NCBI GenBank assembly: GCA_021791235.1
Contig: JAJYXA010000184.1
Span: 1 to 14,494, forward strand
Direction: 5' to 3'
DNA from: Pseudomonadota bacterium
GTDB lineage: Bacteria; Pseudomonadota; Gammaproteobacteria; Burkholderiales; Thiobacillaceae
DNA: 14,494 nucleotides
How positions within the stretch are numbered: the first letter of the stretch is position 1; each line of letters opens with the position of its first letter. Shown in pieces: positions 6,842-14,494 of the stretch. The position numbers and the translations under genes are program-made. The notes below the pieces were generated by a model. The model was not told the DNA's origin, searched no databases, and was given only the letters and a program-made list of their open reading frames with translations.

Positions 6842-7918
6842 ATGAAACTAGCTGTTCTTCCCGGTGACGGCATCGGTCCGGAAATCGTCGCGCAGGCGGT
6901 CAAGGTGCTGGAGGCCCTGCGCGCCGACGGCGCCAAAATCGAAATGGAAACCGCGCCCATCGGCGGCGCCGGCTACGATGCGGCGGGCGATCCGCTGCCG
7001 GAGGCGACGCTCGCGCTCGCGCGCGAGGCCGACGCGGTACTGCTCGGCGCCGTCGGCGGCCCGCGGTACGACACGCTCGACCGCCCGCTGCGTCCCGAGC
7101 GCGGCCTGCTGCGCATCCGCAAGGAACTGAATCTCTTCGCCAATCTGCGCCCGGCGCTGCTGTACCCGGAGCTTGCGGGAGCGTCGTCGCTGAAGCCCGA
7201 AGTGGTGTCGGGGCTCGACCTCATGATCGTGCGCGAGCTCACCGGCGACGTCTATTTCGGCCAGCCGCGCGGCATTGAAATCCGGCCAAGCCCAACCGGC
7301 GGGAGCGAGCGCGTCGGCTTCAACACCATGCTGTATTCCGAATCCGAAGTGCGCCGCGTCGCCCATGTCGCGTTCGGAATTGCGATGAAGCGCGGCAAGA
7401 AGCTGTGCTCGGTGGAAAAGGCCAACGTGCTCGAATGCTCGGAGCTGTGGAAAGAAGTGATGATCGAGGTGGCCAAGGACTACCCCCAGGTCGCGCTTTC
7501 CCACATGTACGTCGACAACGCGGCGATGCAGCTGATCCGTGCGCCCAGGCAGTTCGACACCCTCGTCACCGGCAATCTCTTCGGCGACATCCTGTCCGAC
7601 GCGGCGTCGATGCTGTCGGGCTCGATCGGCATGCTGCCGTCGGCCTCGCTCGACGAGCACAACAAGGGCATGTACGAGCCGATCCACGGTTCCGCCCCCG
7701 ACATCGCCGGCAGGAACCTGGCGAATCCGCTGGCGACCATCCTGTCGGTGGCGATGATGTACCGTTACACCTTCGCCGATCCGGCGACCGCCGACCGCAT
7801 CGAGGGTGCGGTGAAGCAGGTGATCGCGCAGGGCTTGCGCACCGGCGACATCTGGACCGAAGGGACGCGGAAGGTGTCGTGCAGCGAGATGGGCGGCGCG
7901 GTGGTGGCAGCACTCTAG
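6842..7918 (+). CDS. leuB: 3-isopropylmalate dehydrogenase
   Basis: LeuB oxidises and decarboxylates 3-isopropylmalate with NAD+ to give 2-ketoisocaproate precursor, the third leucine-specific step. The 358-residue product shows GDGIGPE near the N-terminus, the substrate-binding stretch [21 protein letters not shown], the family signature YVDNAAMQL followed by [15 protein letters not shown], and HGSAPDIAG for cofactor binding. Length and motifs are normal. The ribosome binding site is poor (AAAGA within the tail of the preceding repeat), so the inserted element may have replaced the original translation signal. It belongs to the leu operon, with asd downstream after another repeat. Confidence 0.98.
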   Translation: MKLAVLPGDGIGPEIVAQAVKVLEALRADGAKIEMETAPIGGAGYDAAGDPLPEATLALAREADAVLLGAVGGPRYDTLDRPLRPERGLLRIRKELNLFANLRPALLYPELAGASSLKPEVVSGLDLMIVRELTGDVYFGQPRGIEIRPSPTGGSERVGFNTMLYSESEVRRVAHVAFGIAMKRGKKLCSVEKANVLECSELWKEVMIEVAKDYPQVALSHMYVDNAAMQLIRAPRQFDTLVTGNLFGDILSDAASMLSGSIGMLPSASLDEHNKGMYEPIHGSAPDIAGRNLANPLATILSVAMMYRYTFADPATADRIEGAVKQVIAQGLRTGDIWTEGTRKVSCSEMGGAVVAAL

Positions 7919-7999
7919 GATTTAGGAAATAGGATCCAGGGGCTAGGGGTGGATAGGGTGACGGGGTTTCTAGCCCCTAGCCCCCAGTTCCTGGCTCCT
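7919..7999 (+). repeat. TAGCCCC-type inverted repeat between leuB and asd
   Basis: GGGGCTAGGGG (7939-7949) pairs perfectly with CCCCTAGCCCC (7974-7984) across a 24-base loop. Outer parts also match imperfectly (AGGA..AGGAA on the left against TTCCT..TCCT on the right). The right arm is a tandem TAGCCCC 7-mer, and the left arm repeats TAGG at similar spacing. It starts directly after the leuB stop and ends just before the asd ribosome binding site. Its sequence is unrelated to the other palindromic family here. Confidence 0.7.
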
Positions 8000-8016
8000 C
8001 ACACGGAGAGACCAAA

Positions 8017-9129
8017 ATGATGAAAGTAGGACTGATCGGCTGGCGCGGGATGGTGGGGTCCGTGCTGATGGGGCGCATGCGCGAAGAGCGCGATTTCGAC
8101 CTGATCGAGCCGGTGTTCTTCACCACCTCCAATCCTGGGGGGAAAGCGCCCGACATCGGCCGCGAGCCGCCGCCGCTGAAGGATGCCAACAGCATCGACG
8201 AGCTGAAGGCCTGCGACACCCTCATCACCTGCCAGGGCGGCGACTACACGAAGGAGATTTACCCGAAGCTGCGCGCCGCCGGCTGGAGCGGCTACTGGAT
8301 CGACGCCGCCTCGACGCTCAGGATGAAGGACGAGGCCATCATCATTCTCGACCCGGTCAACGGCAACGTGATTCGGGACGGCATCGCCAACGGCGTCAAG
8401 ACCTACGTGGGCGGCAACTGCACGGTGTCGCTGATGCTGATGGCGATGGGCGGGCTGTTCGACGCCGGGCTGGTGGAATGGGTGTCGCCGATGACCTACC
8501 AGGCGGCCTCGGGCGCCGGCGCGCGCAACATGCGCGAGCTGATCGCGCAGATGGGCGCGGTGCACACGGAAGTGATGGACCTGATCGCCGACCCGGCCTC
8601 GGCGATTCTCGAAATCGACCGCAAGGTGGCCGACTTCATCCGCTCCGACCGCTACCCGGTCGACGCCTGGCCGGTGCCGCTGGCGGGCAACCTGATTCCG
8701 TGGATCGACGTCGCGCTCGAATCCGGCCAGTCGAAGGAGGAATGGAAGGCGCAGGTCGAGGCCAACAAGATCATGCGCCGCAGCGACAATCCGATTCCGA
8801 TCGACGGCCTGTGCGTGCGCGTCGGCGCGATGCGCTGCCATTCGCAGGCGCTCACCGTCAAGCTGACCCGGGACGTGCCGCTGGCCGACATCCACAGCCT
8901 GATCGCCGCGCACAACCCATGGGTGAAGGTGGTGCCGAACGACCGCGAGATCACCATGCGCGAACTCACCCCGGCGGCGGTGACCGGCACGCTCACCGTG
9001 CCGATCGGACGCATGCGCAAGCTCAACATGGGCCCCGAGTACCTGACCGCGTTCACGGTCGGCGATCAGTTGTTGTGGGGGGCGGCGGAGCCGCTGCGCC
9101 GCATGCTGCGGATCCTGCTGGAAGCCTGA
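8017..9129 (+). CDS. asd: Aspartate-semialdehyde dehydrogenase
   Basis: Asd reduces aspartyl phosphate to aspartate semialdehyde with NADPH, the branch point to lysine/diaminopimelate, methionine and threonine. The 370-residue protein has the dinucleotide-binding start [13 protein letters not shown], the catalytic cysteine at C135 (GGNCTVSL) and the acid/base histidine at H275 (RCHSQALT), matching the enterobacterial type. GGAGA about eight bases upstream supports the ATG at 8017; a second ATG follows at once. It is separated from leuB by the TAGCCCC repeat and from fimV by a 134-base gap with its own promoter signal, so it probably ends or nearly ends the leu transcript. Confidence 0.98.
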   Translation: MMKVGLIGWRGMVGSVLMGRMREERDFDLIEPVFFTTSNPGGKAPDIGREPPPLKDANSIDELKACDTLITCQGGDYTKEIYPKLRAAGWSGYWIDAASTLRMKDEAIIILDPVNGNVIRDGIANGVKTYVGGNCTVSLMLMAMGGLFDAGLVEWVSPMTYQAASGAGARNMRELIAQMGAVHTEVMDLIADPASAILEIDRKVADFIRSDRYPVDAWPVPLAGNLIPWIDVALESGQSKEEWKAQVEANKIMRRSDNPIPIDGLCVRVGAMRCHSQALTVKLTRDVPLADIHSLIAAHNPWVKVVPNDREITMRELTPAAVTGTLTVPIGRMRKLNMGPEYLTAFTVGDQLLWGAAEPLRRMLRILLEA

Positions 9130-9163
9130 GAGGATCGGGGGAGACAAGGGGCGGAACGCGGGC

Positions 9164-9179
9164 TGGTGCGATTGTTGCA
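9164..9179 (+). promoter_or_regulatory. Candidate sigma-54 (RpoN) promoter for fimV
   Basis: TGGTGCGATTGTTGCA fits the -24/-12 consensus TGGCACG-N4-TTGCA with two mismatches. It keeps the invariant GG (9165-9166) and GC (9177-9178) exactly 12 bases apart. Transcription would start near 9190, about 75 bases before fimV. No activator site is evident; GCAC..GCGC at 9177-9192 only weakly resembles an NtrC half-site pair. Confidence 0.45.
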
Positions 9180-9229
9180 CTAAAGATTGCGCCTGCCGAG
9201 CCGTCAATAGTGGCGTCAAGGATTCAACA

Positions 9230-9246
9230 GCCCCGCCGAGCGGGGC
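9230..9246 (+). other. Short GC hairpin before the fimV ribosome binding site
   Basis: GCCCCGC (9230-9236) and GCGGGGC (9240-9246) form a perfect 7-bp stem with a CGA loop. It ends four bases before AAGGGG. No T-run follows, so it is more likely a leader structure than the asd terminator. Confidence 0.4.
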
Positions 9247-9263
9247 GAATAAGGGGAAACGGG

Positions 9264-11654
9264 ATGAAATTGAAGCGCTTCACCACCCAACTGGTGGCGG
9301 CCGGCCTGATCGCGGTGCCGCAGATGGCGCATGCCGCCGGGTTGGGCAGGCTGTCGATCACCTCGGCGCTGGGTCAGCCGCTTGCGGCCGAGATCGAACT
9401 GTTCGCGGCGGACAAGGCCGAACTCGACAGCCTGTCGGCCAGCCTCGCTTCCGACCAGGCTTTTCGCGACGCGCGCGTCGAATTCGCGCCCGTGCTGGCT
9501 TCCCTGCGCTTCTCGGTCGAGAAAAAACCCGGCGGCAAGGCGGTGTTGAAGGTGACCTCCAGCCGCCCGGTGACCGACCCTTTCATCGACATGCTGGTCG
9601 AGCTGAACTGGGCTTCGGGTCGGCTGGTCCGCGAATACACCGTACTGCTCGACCCGCCTGGCATGGGCGGTGCCCAGACGGTGGCGCCGGTGGCGGTCAC
9701 GCCGGCGCAGGCGCCCGTTGCCAAGGCGGCCGCTGCGGCAGCCCCGGCGGCACCTGCCGCACCCGCAACGCCGGCCCCGGCAACCGCCCGCAAGCCGGTG
9801 CCCATGCCACAGGCCGAGACGCCGGACCGTGTGACGGTCAAACGGGGCGATACGCTGTCGGGTATTGCCAGCCGCGTGCGTCCCGAGGGCGTCAGCCTGG
9901 AGCAGACGCTGCTGGGCCTGTACCGCGAGAACACCCAGGCATTCGACGGTAACGTGAACCGGCTGAAAGCTGGCGAGACCCTCACCGTGCCGTCCGCTGA
10001 AAAAGTGGCCGCCATCCCGCAGCAGGAAGCGGTGCGCGAGCTCAAGCTGCAGGCGGACGACTGGCGTGCCTATCGGCAGAAACTGGCTGCTGCCGTGAGG
10101 GCTGCGCCGGCGGCTCAGCCTGCGCCGGGCCAGACCGCCAGCGGCAAGATCACGCCCAAGGTGGAAGATCGCGCCAAGCCGGCACCCGAAGCGCAGAAGG
10201 ACGTGTTGAAGCTGTCCAAGGTGACGCCGCCGGCTGCGGCGAGCAAGGCCGACGAAACCCGTGCCCTGCAGGACAAGCTGCGCGCCCAGGAAGAGGACGC
10301 CACCGCACGCGAAAAAGCGCTGCAGGAATCCGACCAGCGCGTGGCCATGCTGGAAAAGCAGATCCAGGACATGCAGAAGCTGGTAGACATGAAGGAAAAG
10401 GCGCAAAACGGGGCGGCCGCCCCGGCAGCGCCCGCGGCGGCGCCCCCCCCGCCGGCCGCGCCCGAACCGGTTCCGGCACCCGCCGTCGCGGCGCCGCCGG
10501 CCAGCCCCGAACCTGCCGGGAACTGGTATGACCCGCTGCTCGCCGACCCGCTGTATTGGGGCGGCGGTCTGGCTGCGCTCGGCCTGGGCGGCGTGCTGTG
10601 GTGGGTGATGGCAGGCGGCGACCGCCGCCGCAAAACGCCCGGCACCGCGCTGGAAGACAGCATCATGAGCGGCGGCGACGTTCAGCCCAACACCGTGATC
10701 GGCGCCGCATCGGGCGGCAGCGTCAACACCGGCGACACGTCCTTCCTCACCGACTTCAGTCAGGCGGGCCTGGGCACCATCGATACTCACGACGTCGATC
10801 CCATCGCCGAAGCCGAGGTCTACATGGCGTATGGCCGCGATGCCCAGGCCGAGGAAATCCTCAAGGAAGCCATTGTCAAGAACCCGGATCGCCACGAAAT
10901 CCGCGTCAAACTGCTTGAAATCTACGCTGCGCGCCGCAACGCCGCGACGTTCGAGGCGGTCGCCGGCGAGCTCTATGCCGCGCTGGGCAGCAAATCGAGC
11001 CCGTTGTGGGACAAGGCCTGTGAAATGGGCCGCAGCATCGACCCGACCAACCCGCTGTACGGCGGCGTGCAGTCGAGTGCGGCCCCCGCCGCCGTGGCGG
11101 CAACGGTTGCCGCCACGGCGGCGGTCGCGGGCGGTGCGGTGACCTTCGACGCCGAACGGGCGGAGGCGGAAGACGCTGCCGAGTCGGTGCCTGCCTTCCA
11201 GGCCGAACCCGGACTTGAGCCCGAGCCGGTGGTGGACGACACCCCGCTGGAGTTCGAGAGCGCGGGGCACGTCCTCAATTTCGACGCCCAGCCCAAAGAA
11301 CCCGCGGCGCCCGACACCGGCTACGTGGAAATGGACACGCAGGGCCTCAGCTTCGACCTGCCGGACCTGGATATTCCGTCAACGGCTGACGAGGCGCTGA
11401 AGCTCGATCTTGGCCTGGAAGAAGACAACGGCCCGGACAGCAAATTCGATTTCAGCGGACTCGACCTCGATCTGGGCGAGGCCGGCGGCAACGAACTGGA
11501 ACTCGACGAGGTCGGCACCAAACTCGATCTTGCACGCGCCTATGTGGAAATGGGCGACAAGGAAGGCGCGCGTGAAATCCTCAACGAAGTGCTGGCCGAA
11601 GGCAGCGACACGCAAAAGGCCGACGCGAAAGGCATGTTGAGTTCGCTTGCTTAG
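9264..11654 (+). CDS. fimV: FimV-family polar/type IV pilus assembly protein
   Basis: FimV is an inner-membrane hub protein with a peptidoglycan-binding periplasmic part and a cytoplasmic tail, needed for type IV pilus secretin assembly, twitching and polar organisation in Pseudomonas-type bacteria. The 796-residue product has a signal peptide ending MAHA (24), the FimV N-terminal domain LGRLSITSALGQPLAAEIEL, an Ala/Pro linker and a LysM domain (about 190-243). A coiled coil (about 330-380), a second Pro-rich linker and one transmembrane helix (about 432-451) follow. The acidic cytoplasmic tail holds TPR-like helices (515-590) and the C-terminal FimV motif GTKLDLARAYVEMGDKEGAREILNEV (751-776). 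The start at 9264 has AAGGGG upstream and gives a proper signal peptide. It may have its own promoter (9164-9179). Confidence 0.95.
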   Translation: MKLKRFTTQLVAAGLIAVPQMAHAAGLGRLSITSALGQPLAAEIELFAADKAELDSLSASLASDQAFRDARVEFAPVLASLRFSVEKKPGGKAVLKVTSSRPVTDPFIDMLVELNWASGRLVREYTVLLDPPGMGGAQTVAPVAVTPAQAPVAKAAAAAAPAAPAAPATPAPATARKPVPMPQAETPDRVTVKRGDTLSGIASRVRPEGVSLEQTLLGLYRENTQAFDGNVNRLKAGETLTVPSAEKVAAIPQQEAVRELKLQADDWRAYRQKLAAAVRAAPAAQPAPGQTASGKITPKVEDRAKPAPEAQKDVLKLSKVTPPAAASKADETRALQDKLRAQEEDATAREKALQESDQRVAMLEKQIQDMQKLVDMKEKAQNGAAAPAAPAAAPPPPAAPEPVPAPAVAAPPASPEPAGNWYDPLLADPLYWGGGLAALGLGGVLWWVMAGGDRRRKTPGTALEDSIMSGGDVQPNTVIGAASGGSVNTGDTSFLTDFSQAGLGTIDTHDVDPIAEAEVYMAYGRDAQAEEILKEAIVKNPDRHEIRVKLLEIYAARRNAATFEAVAGELYAALGSKSSPLWDKACEMGRSIDPTNPLYGGVQSSAAPAAVAATVAATAAVAGGAVTFDAERAEAEDAAESVPAFQAEPGLEPEPVVDDTPLEFESAGHVLNFDAQPKEPAAPDTGYVEMDTQGLSFDLPDLDIPSTADEALKLDLGLEEDNGPDSKFDFSGLDLDLGEAGGNELELDEVGTKLDLARAYVEMGDKEGAREILNEVLAEGSDTQKADAKGMLSSLA

Positions 11655-11657
11655 GGC

Positions 11658-12407
11658 GTGTCAACGCGCCCTGAATCCCTGCACCCGGTTGCCCGCATCC
11701 TGCTGTGGTGCGGGTGGGCGGTGACGGTGGAGCGTGCCGCGCCGTCCCCGCTGATCTTTCTGGCCGCCGCTGCTGCGGCGGCCTTTCCGTTTGCGCCCGT
11801 CCGCACCCAATTGCTGCGCCTGTTGCGTCGTACCCGCTGGCTGCTGGCGGTGCTGCTGCTCAGCTATGCCTACGCCCTGCCGGGGGAGCCGCTGTGGCCC
11901 GCACTGGGATGGGCGAGCCCGGGGAGCGACGGCTTGCTGCAGGGCGCGCTGCGCGTCACGCGGCTGGCGCTGATGCTGGCCGCACTGGCGGTGCTGCTGG
12001 CGTATACGTCACGCCCCCGCCTGATTTACGGGCTGTACGCGCTGGCGAAACCGCTGACCTGGCTGGGCTTGGACCGCCGCGCCCTCGCGGTGCGCCTGGG
12101 GCTGACGCTCGATTACGTCGAACGCGCGCCCAACGGGCATCACGATCTGTCGCCCGCGGAACATGAAACCGCTGATCGCCATGCCCGCTCCCTCTCCCCG
12201 CCCTCTCCCGCTTGCGGGCGAGGGGGACAAGGATGTCGCTGGCGCGACATTCACGTCAAACCGGCGCGCTGGCTGGATGCGTTGCGCGAGCCGCTGCCCG
12301 ACGAGGCGACGCCTGCCACCTACACCCTGCATACCGAGCGCTGGCAAGGCAGCGACAGCGCCGTCATACTTGCGGGCTTGCTCCTGGTGTGGATCGTGTT
12401 GGCATGA
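11658..12407 (+). CDS. CbiQ/EcfT-like membrane protein with an in-frame repeat insertion
   Basis: The 249-residue protein has hydrophobic segments near 30-47, 61-76, 101-117 and 235-249. It resembles the transmembrane (T) component of energy-coupling-factor transporters (CbiQ family), but the Ala-Arg-Gly coupling motifs are not clear and no ATPase or substrate-binding gene is adjacent, so the role is open. It starts with GTG three bases after the fimV stop and ends 12 bases before truA, which implies co-transcription. Residues about 176-191 (ARSLSPPSPACGRGGQ) are encoded by a palindromic repeat of the CCCTCTCCC type. They sit in the loop before the last conserved stretch ARWLDALREPLPDEA and are probably an insertion tolerated in frame. 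Confidence 0.55.
   Translation: MSTRPESLHPVARILLWCGWAVTVERAAPSPLIFLAAAAAAAFPFAPVRTQLLRLLRRTRWLLAVLLLSYAYALPGEPLWPALGWASPGSDGLLQGALRVTRLALMLAALAVLLAYTSRPRLIYGLYALAKPLTWLGLDRRALAVRLGLTLDYVERAPNGHHDLSPAEHETADRHARSLSPPSPACGRGGQGCRWRDIHVKPARWLDALREPLPDEATPATYTLHTERWQGSDSAVILAGLLLVWIVLA
12187..12229 (+). repeat. CCCTCTCCC-type palindromic repeat inside a coding sequence
   Basis: CCCTCTCCCGC (12201-12211) and GCGGGCGAGGG (12214-12224) are inverted with one mismatch, preceded by the related tract CTCCCTCTCCCC. Similar CCCTCTCCCGC..GCGGGAGAGGG palindromes are, from memory, dispersed in many proteobacterial genomes and, when translated, give Ser/Pro/Gly/Arg-rich peptides like the one seen here. Confidence 0.7.
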
Positions 12408-12419
12408 AGCCGGATTGAG

Positions 12420-13199
12420 ATGAGGATAGTCTTGGGTCTGGAATATCGCGGCGTCGGCTTTTGCGGCTGGCAGTCGCAGCCGCAGGGCTGCGGCGTGCAG
12501 AACGCGCTGGAAATCGCGGTGTCGGCGATCGCCGGCGAGAACACCGGCGTCACCGCGGCCGGGCGCACCGACACCGGCGTGCACGCGGCGTTCCAGGTGG
12601 CGCATTTCGACACCGCCGCGAAGCGTCCGCTGACCGCCTGGGTGCGCGGCGTCAACAGCCACCTGCCGGCCGGGGTGGCGGTGCAGTGGGCGCGCGAGGT
12701 CGGCGACGATTTCCATGCGCGCTTCGCCGCCACCCAGCGCGGCTACCGCTACGTGCTGCTGAACCACCCGGTGCGCCCCGGCCTCGACGCGGGACTGATC
12801 GGCTGGCACCATCGTCCGCTCGACGCCGACGCGATGAACCGGGCCGCGGCGCACCTCATCGGGCAGCACGATTTTTCCGCCTTCCGTGCGGCCGAGTGCC
12901 AGGCCAGATCGCCGGTCAAGGAGTTGCGGCTGGCGCACGTCGAGCGGCGCGGCGATTACCTGATGTGCGATTTCCGCGCCGACGGTTTCCTGCACCACAT
13001 GGTGCGCAACCTCATGGGTTGTCTCGTGCAGGTCGGCGCCGGCGTGCAGCCGCCCGAGTGGCTGCACGAGATTCTGCAAAGCCGCGACCGCACGCTGGCC
13101 GCACCGACCTTCGACGCCGCCGGCCTGTATCTCACCCACATCCGGTATCCTGCGCACTTTGCCTTGCCGGAAACCTCTGAACGATGGCTGTTCGCGTAA
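12420..13199 (+). CDS. truA: tRNA pseudouridine(38-40) synthase
   Basis: TruA converts uridines 38-40 of the tRNA anticodon arm to pseudouridine. The 259-residue product has the catalytic aspartate at D51 in [43 protein letters not shown] and the C-terminal [19 protein letters not shown] follow, all typical of the family and in order. The ATG at 12420 follows the CbiQ-like gene by 12 bases; the ribosome binding site is weak. The last 16 bases overlap the start of trpF in another frame, so trpF translation is likely coupled. Placement between fimV and trpF is a familiar arrangement in proteobacteria. Confidence 0.98.
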   Translation: MRIVLGLEYRGVGFCGWQSQPQGCGVQNALEIAVSAIAGENTGVTAAGRTDTGVHAAFQVAHFDTAAKRPLTAWVRGVNSHLPAGVAVQWAREVGDDFHARFAATQRGYRYVLLNHPVRPGLDAGLIGWHHRPLDADAMNRAAAHLIGQHDFSAFRAAECQARSPVKELRLAHVERRGDYLMCDFRADGFLHHMVRNLMGCLVQVGAGVQPPEWLHEILQSRDRTLAAPTFDAAGLYLTHIRYPAHFALPETSERWLFA

Positions 13200-13810
13200 A
13201 AATCTGCGGCATCACCCGCTTGCAGGATCTGCATGCCGCCTGCGGCGCCGGGGCGGACGCGCTGGGTTTCGTGTTCTACGCAAAAAGCCCGCGCCACCTC
13301 ACGATCGCGGCCGCCGCCGCGCTGGTGCGCGAGCTGCCGCCTTTCGTGCAGAGCGTGGGCCTGTTCGTGAATGCCGAGCCTGCGTTCGTCGAGGAGGTGC
13401 TGGATGCCGTTCCGCTCGACCTGCTGCAATTCCACGGCGACGAAACGGCGGCCGACTGCGCACGCTATGGCCGGCCGTATATCAAGGCGGTGCGGGTGAA
13501 CCGGGACACGGATTTGCTAAAATACGCGGCTGACTTCGATGCCGCGCGCGGCCTGCTGCTCGATGCCTTCGTGCCGGGCGTGCCGGGCGGCACCGGGGAA
13601 CGCTTCGACTGGGGCCTGATCCCGCCGGATCTGCCCAAACCGGTCATCCTGTCGGGCGGACTCACGCCGGACAACGTTGCCGAGGCCGTACAACGCGTAC
13701 GTCCCTGGGCGGTGGATGTCAGCAGCGGGGTGGAAGCGGCGCCCGGCATCAAGGACGCGGCCAGGGTGGCAGCGTTTATTGAACGCGCGACTTCCGGGAC
13801 AAAGCGTTAA
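13184..13810 (+). CDS. trpF: Phosphoribosylanthranilate isomerase
   Basis: TrpF isomerises N-(5-phosphoribosyl)-anthranilate in tryptophan biosynthesis. The 208-residue (beta/alpha)8-barrel protein carries the catalytic cysteine C8 (VKICGIT) and the general acid D127 (LLLDAFVPG). The phosphate-binding motifs [12 protein letters not shown] and [15 protein letters not shown] are also present. The start overlaps the truA end by 16 bases. The TAA stop lies inside the TTAACA left end of a palindromic element, so the exact C-terminus (SGTKR) may have been set by that insertion. trpB follows after 106 bases, and the trp genes are probably co-transcribed from upstream. Confidence 0.97.
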   Translation: MAVRVKICGITRLQDLHAACGAGADALGFVFYAKSPRHLTIAAAAALVRELPPFVQSVGLFVNAEPAFVEEVLDAVPLDLLQFHGDETAADCARYGRPYIKAVRVNRDTDLLKYAADFDAARGLLLDAFVPGVPGGTGERFDWGLIPPDLPKPVILSGGLTPDNVAEAVQRVRPWAVDVSSGVEAAPGIKDAARVAAFIERATSGTKR

Positions 13811-13898
13811 CACAGAGGAATCAGAGACGGCAGAGTAAAAATAACGCTTCTCTCTGCCGCCTCTGTTCCCTTTGTGTCGAATATTTCTGAAAGAATTT
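13807..13898 (+). repeat. Palindromic interspersed element, copy 2 (trpF/trpB junction)
   Basis: Left arm 13810-13835 and right arm 13852-13877 form a near-complete stem: CGGCAGAG/CTCTGCCG, CAGAG/CTCTG and ACACAGAGG/CCTTTGTGT, with a few mismatches, around a 16-base loop. It begins with TTAACA, carries GAGTAA after the left arm and is followed by AAAGAATTT, as in copy 1 at 6757-6841. The copies share layout more than exact arm sequence, indicating an old, diverged family or compensatory drift. Confidence 0.78.
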
Positions 13899-13902
13899 GA
13901 GA

Positions 13903-13920
13903 ATGCCCGCCAAGCGATGA
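13903..13920 (+). other. Five-codon mini-frame overlapping the trpB start
   Basis: ATG-CCC-GCC-AAG-CGA-TGA encodes MPAKR and its stop overlaps the trpB start as ATGA. It could couple reinitiation into trpB, which itself has no good ribosome binding site. It has no tryptophan codon, so it is not an attenuator leader. It may be chance. Confidence 0.25.
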
Positions 13921-14494
13921 AACTTACTGACCTTCCCGATTCCCGCGGCCACTTCGGTCCCTACGGCGGCATCTTCGTCGCCGAGACCCTGATGGCGGCG
14001 CTGGAAGAACTGCGCGTCGAGTATGAAAAAGCGCGCCGGGATCCCGCCTTCGTGGCCGAATTCGAATACGAGTTGAAGCACTACGTCGGCCGTCCCAGCC
14101 CGGTGTACCACGCCAGGCGCCTTTCCGAACAATACGGCGGCGCGCAGATCTACCTCAAGCGCGAAGACCTCAACCACACCGGCGCGCACAAGATCAACAA
14201 CACCATCGGCCAGGCGCTGCTGGCACGGCGCATGGGCAAGAAGCGCGTCATCGCGGAGACCGGCGCCGGTCAGCACGGCGTCGCCTCGGCCACCGTCGCC
14301 GCGCGCTACGGCATGGAATGCGTGGTCTACATGGGCGCCGAGGACGTCGCCCGGCAGGCGCCCAACGTCTTCCGCATGAAGCTCTTGGGCGCCACCGTGG
14401 TGCCGGTCTCCAGCGGTTCCAGGACGCTGAAGGACGCGCTCAACGAGGCGATGCGCGACTGGGTCACCAACGTCGAATCGACCTTCTACATCCT
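13917..14494 (+). CDS. trpB: Tryptophan synthase beta subunit (partial, C-terminus off the window)
   Basis: TrpB condenses indole with serine to make tryptophan, using pyridoxal phosphate, in complex with TrpA. The 192 visible residues start [25 protein letters not shown]. The PLP lysine is K92 in the motif [43 protein letters not shown] and the [23 protein letters not shown] stretch are typical. The start is chosen by family N-terminus; the upstream ATG at 13903 meets a stop after five codons. The gene continues past 14494, so the C-terminal half cannot be judged. trpA would be expected downstream by the usual gene order. Confidence 0.98.
   Translation, partial: MKLTDLPDSRGHFGPYGGIFVAETLMAALEELRVEYEKARRDPAFVAEFEYELKHYVGRPSPVYHARRLSEQYGGAQIYLKREDLNHTGAHKINNTIGQALLARRMGKKRVIAETGAGQHGVASATVAARYGMECVVYMGAEDVARQAPNVFRMKLLGATVVPVSSGSRTLKDALNEAMRDWVTNVESTFYI

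Noticed and set aside
8478..9263. N-terminal extension of fimV reaching back into asd
   Set aside because: It would be an out-of-frame read of asd. The ATG at 9264 has a ribosome binding site and starts a proper signal peptide.
9216..11270. 684-codon open frame on the minus strand across fimV
   Set aside because: Antisense shadow of fimV with low-complexity Arg/Gly/His sequence; fimV itself has signal peptide, LysM, TM and C-terminal motif.
13811..13916. Intrinsic terminator or trp attenuator between trpF and trpB
   Set aside because: The stem is not followed by a T-run and no tryptophan codons occur in a leader frame; its ends match the dispersed element at 6757-6841.

Overview
The window is GC-rich, densely coded chromosomal DNA that looks betaproteobacterial. 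The strongest clue is the run leuC-(small lipoprotein)-leuD-leuB-asd-fimV-(membrane protein)-truA-trpF-trpB, a gene order familiar from beta- and gammaproteobacteria. A DsrC-like sulfur-relay protein hints at a sulfur oxidiser of the Thiobacillus/Nitrosomonadales type; that placement is inference. No stretch above 300 bases lacks a gene. The longest gap is 192 bases (2161-2352), between divergent genes, and it holds promoter-like and hairpin sequences only.

Left part (1-3191), accessory in character. On the minus strand, a GTG-started GGDEF diguanylate cyclase (831-1625) overlaps by ATGA with a MinD/FlhG-type ATPase that runs off the left edge. Upstream of these, also on the minus strand, is a DsrC-like gene (1789-2160) whose product keeps only one of the two redox cysteines of DsrC. 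Divergent from it on the plus strand are a flavin reductase-like gene broken by a frameshift near 2743-2747 and a dodecin (flavin-binding) gene closed by an intrinsic terminator.

Middle and right part (3283-14494), housekeeping. An MFS transporter of the HcaT/LacY-like type is followed by the leucine genes leuC, leuD and leuB, with a 41-residue entericidin-like lipoprotein gene between leuC and leuD. Next come asd (aspartate-semialdehyde dehydrogenase), fimV (polar/type IV pilus hub protein), a CbiQ-like membrane protein, truA, trpF and the first 192 codons of trpB. Most junctions here are tight (overlap to about 12 bases).

The least explained material is a set of small palindromic repeats at the junctions that are not tight. 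One ~85-92 bp family occurs twice (leuD/leuB and trpF/trpB) with shared ends. A second family built on TAGCCCC lies between leuB and asd. A third, a CCCTCTCCC-type palindrome, sits in frame inside the CbiQ-like gene. I see no complete novel multi-gene system; the best leads are these repeats, the single-cysteine DsrC-like protein, the coupled GGDEF/MinD-like pair and a sigma-54-like promoter before fimV.
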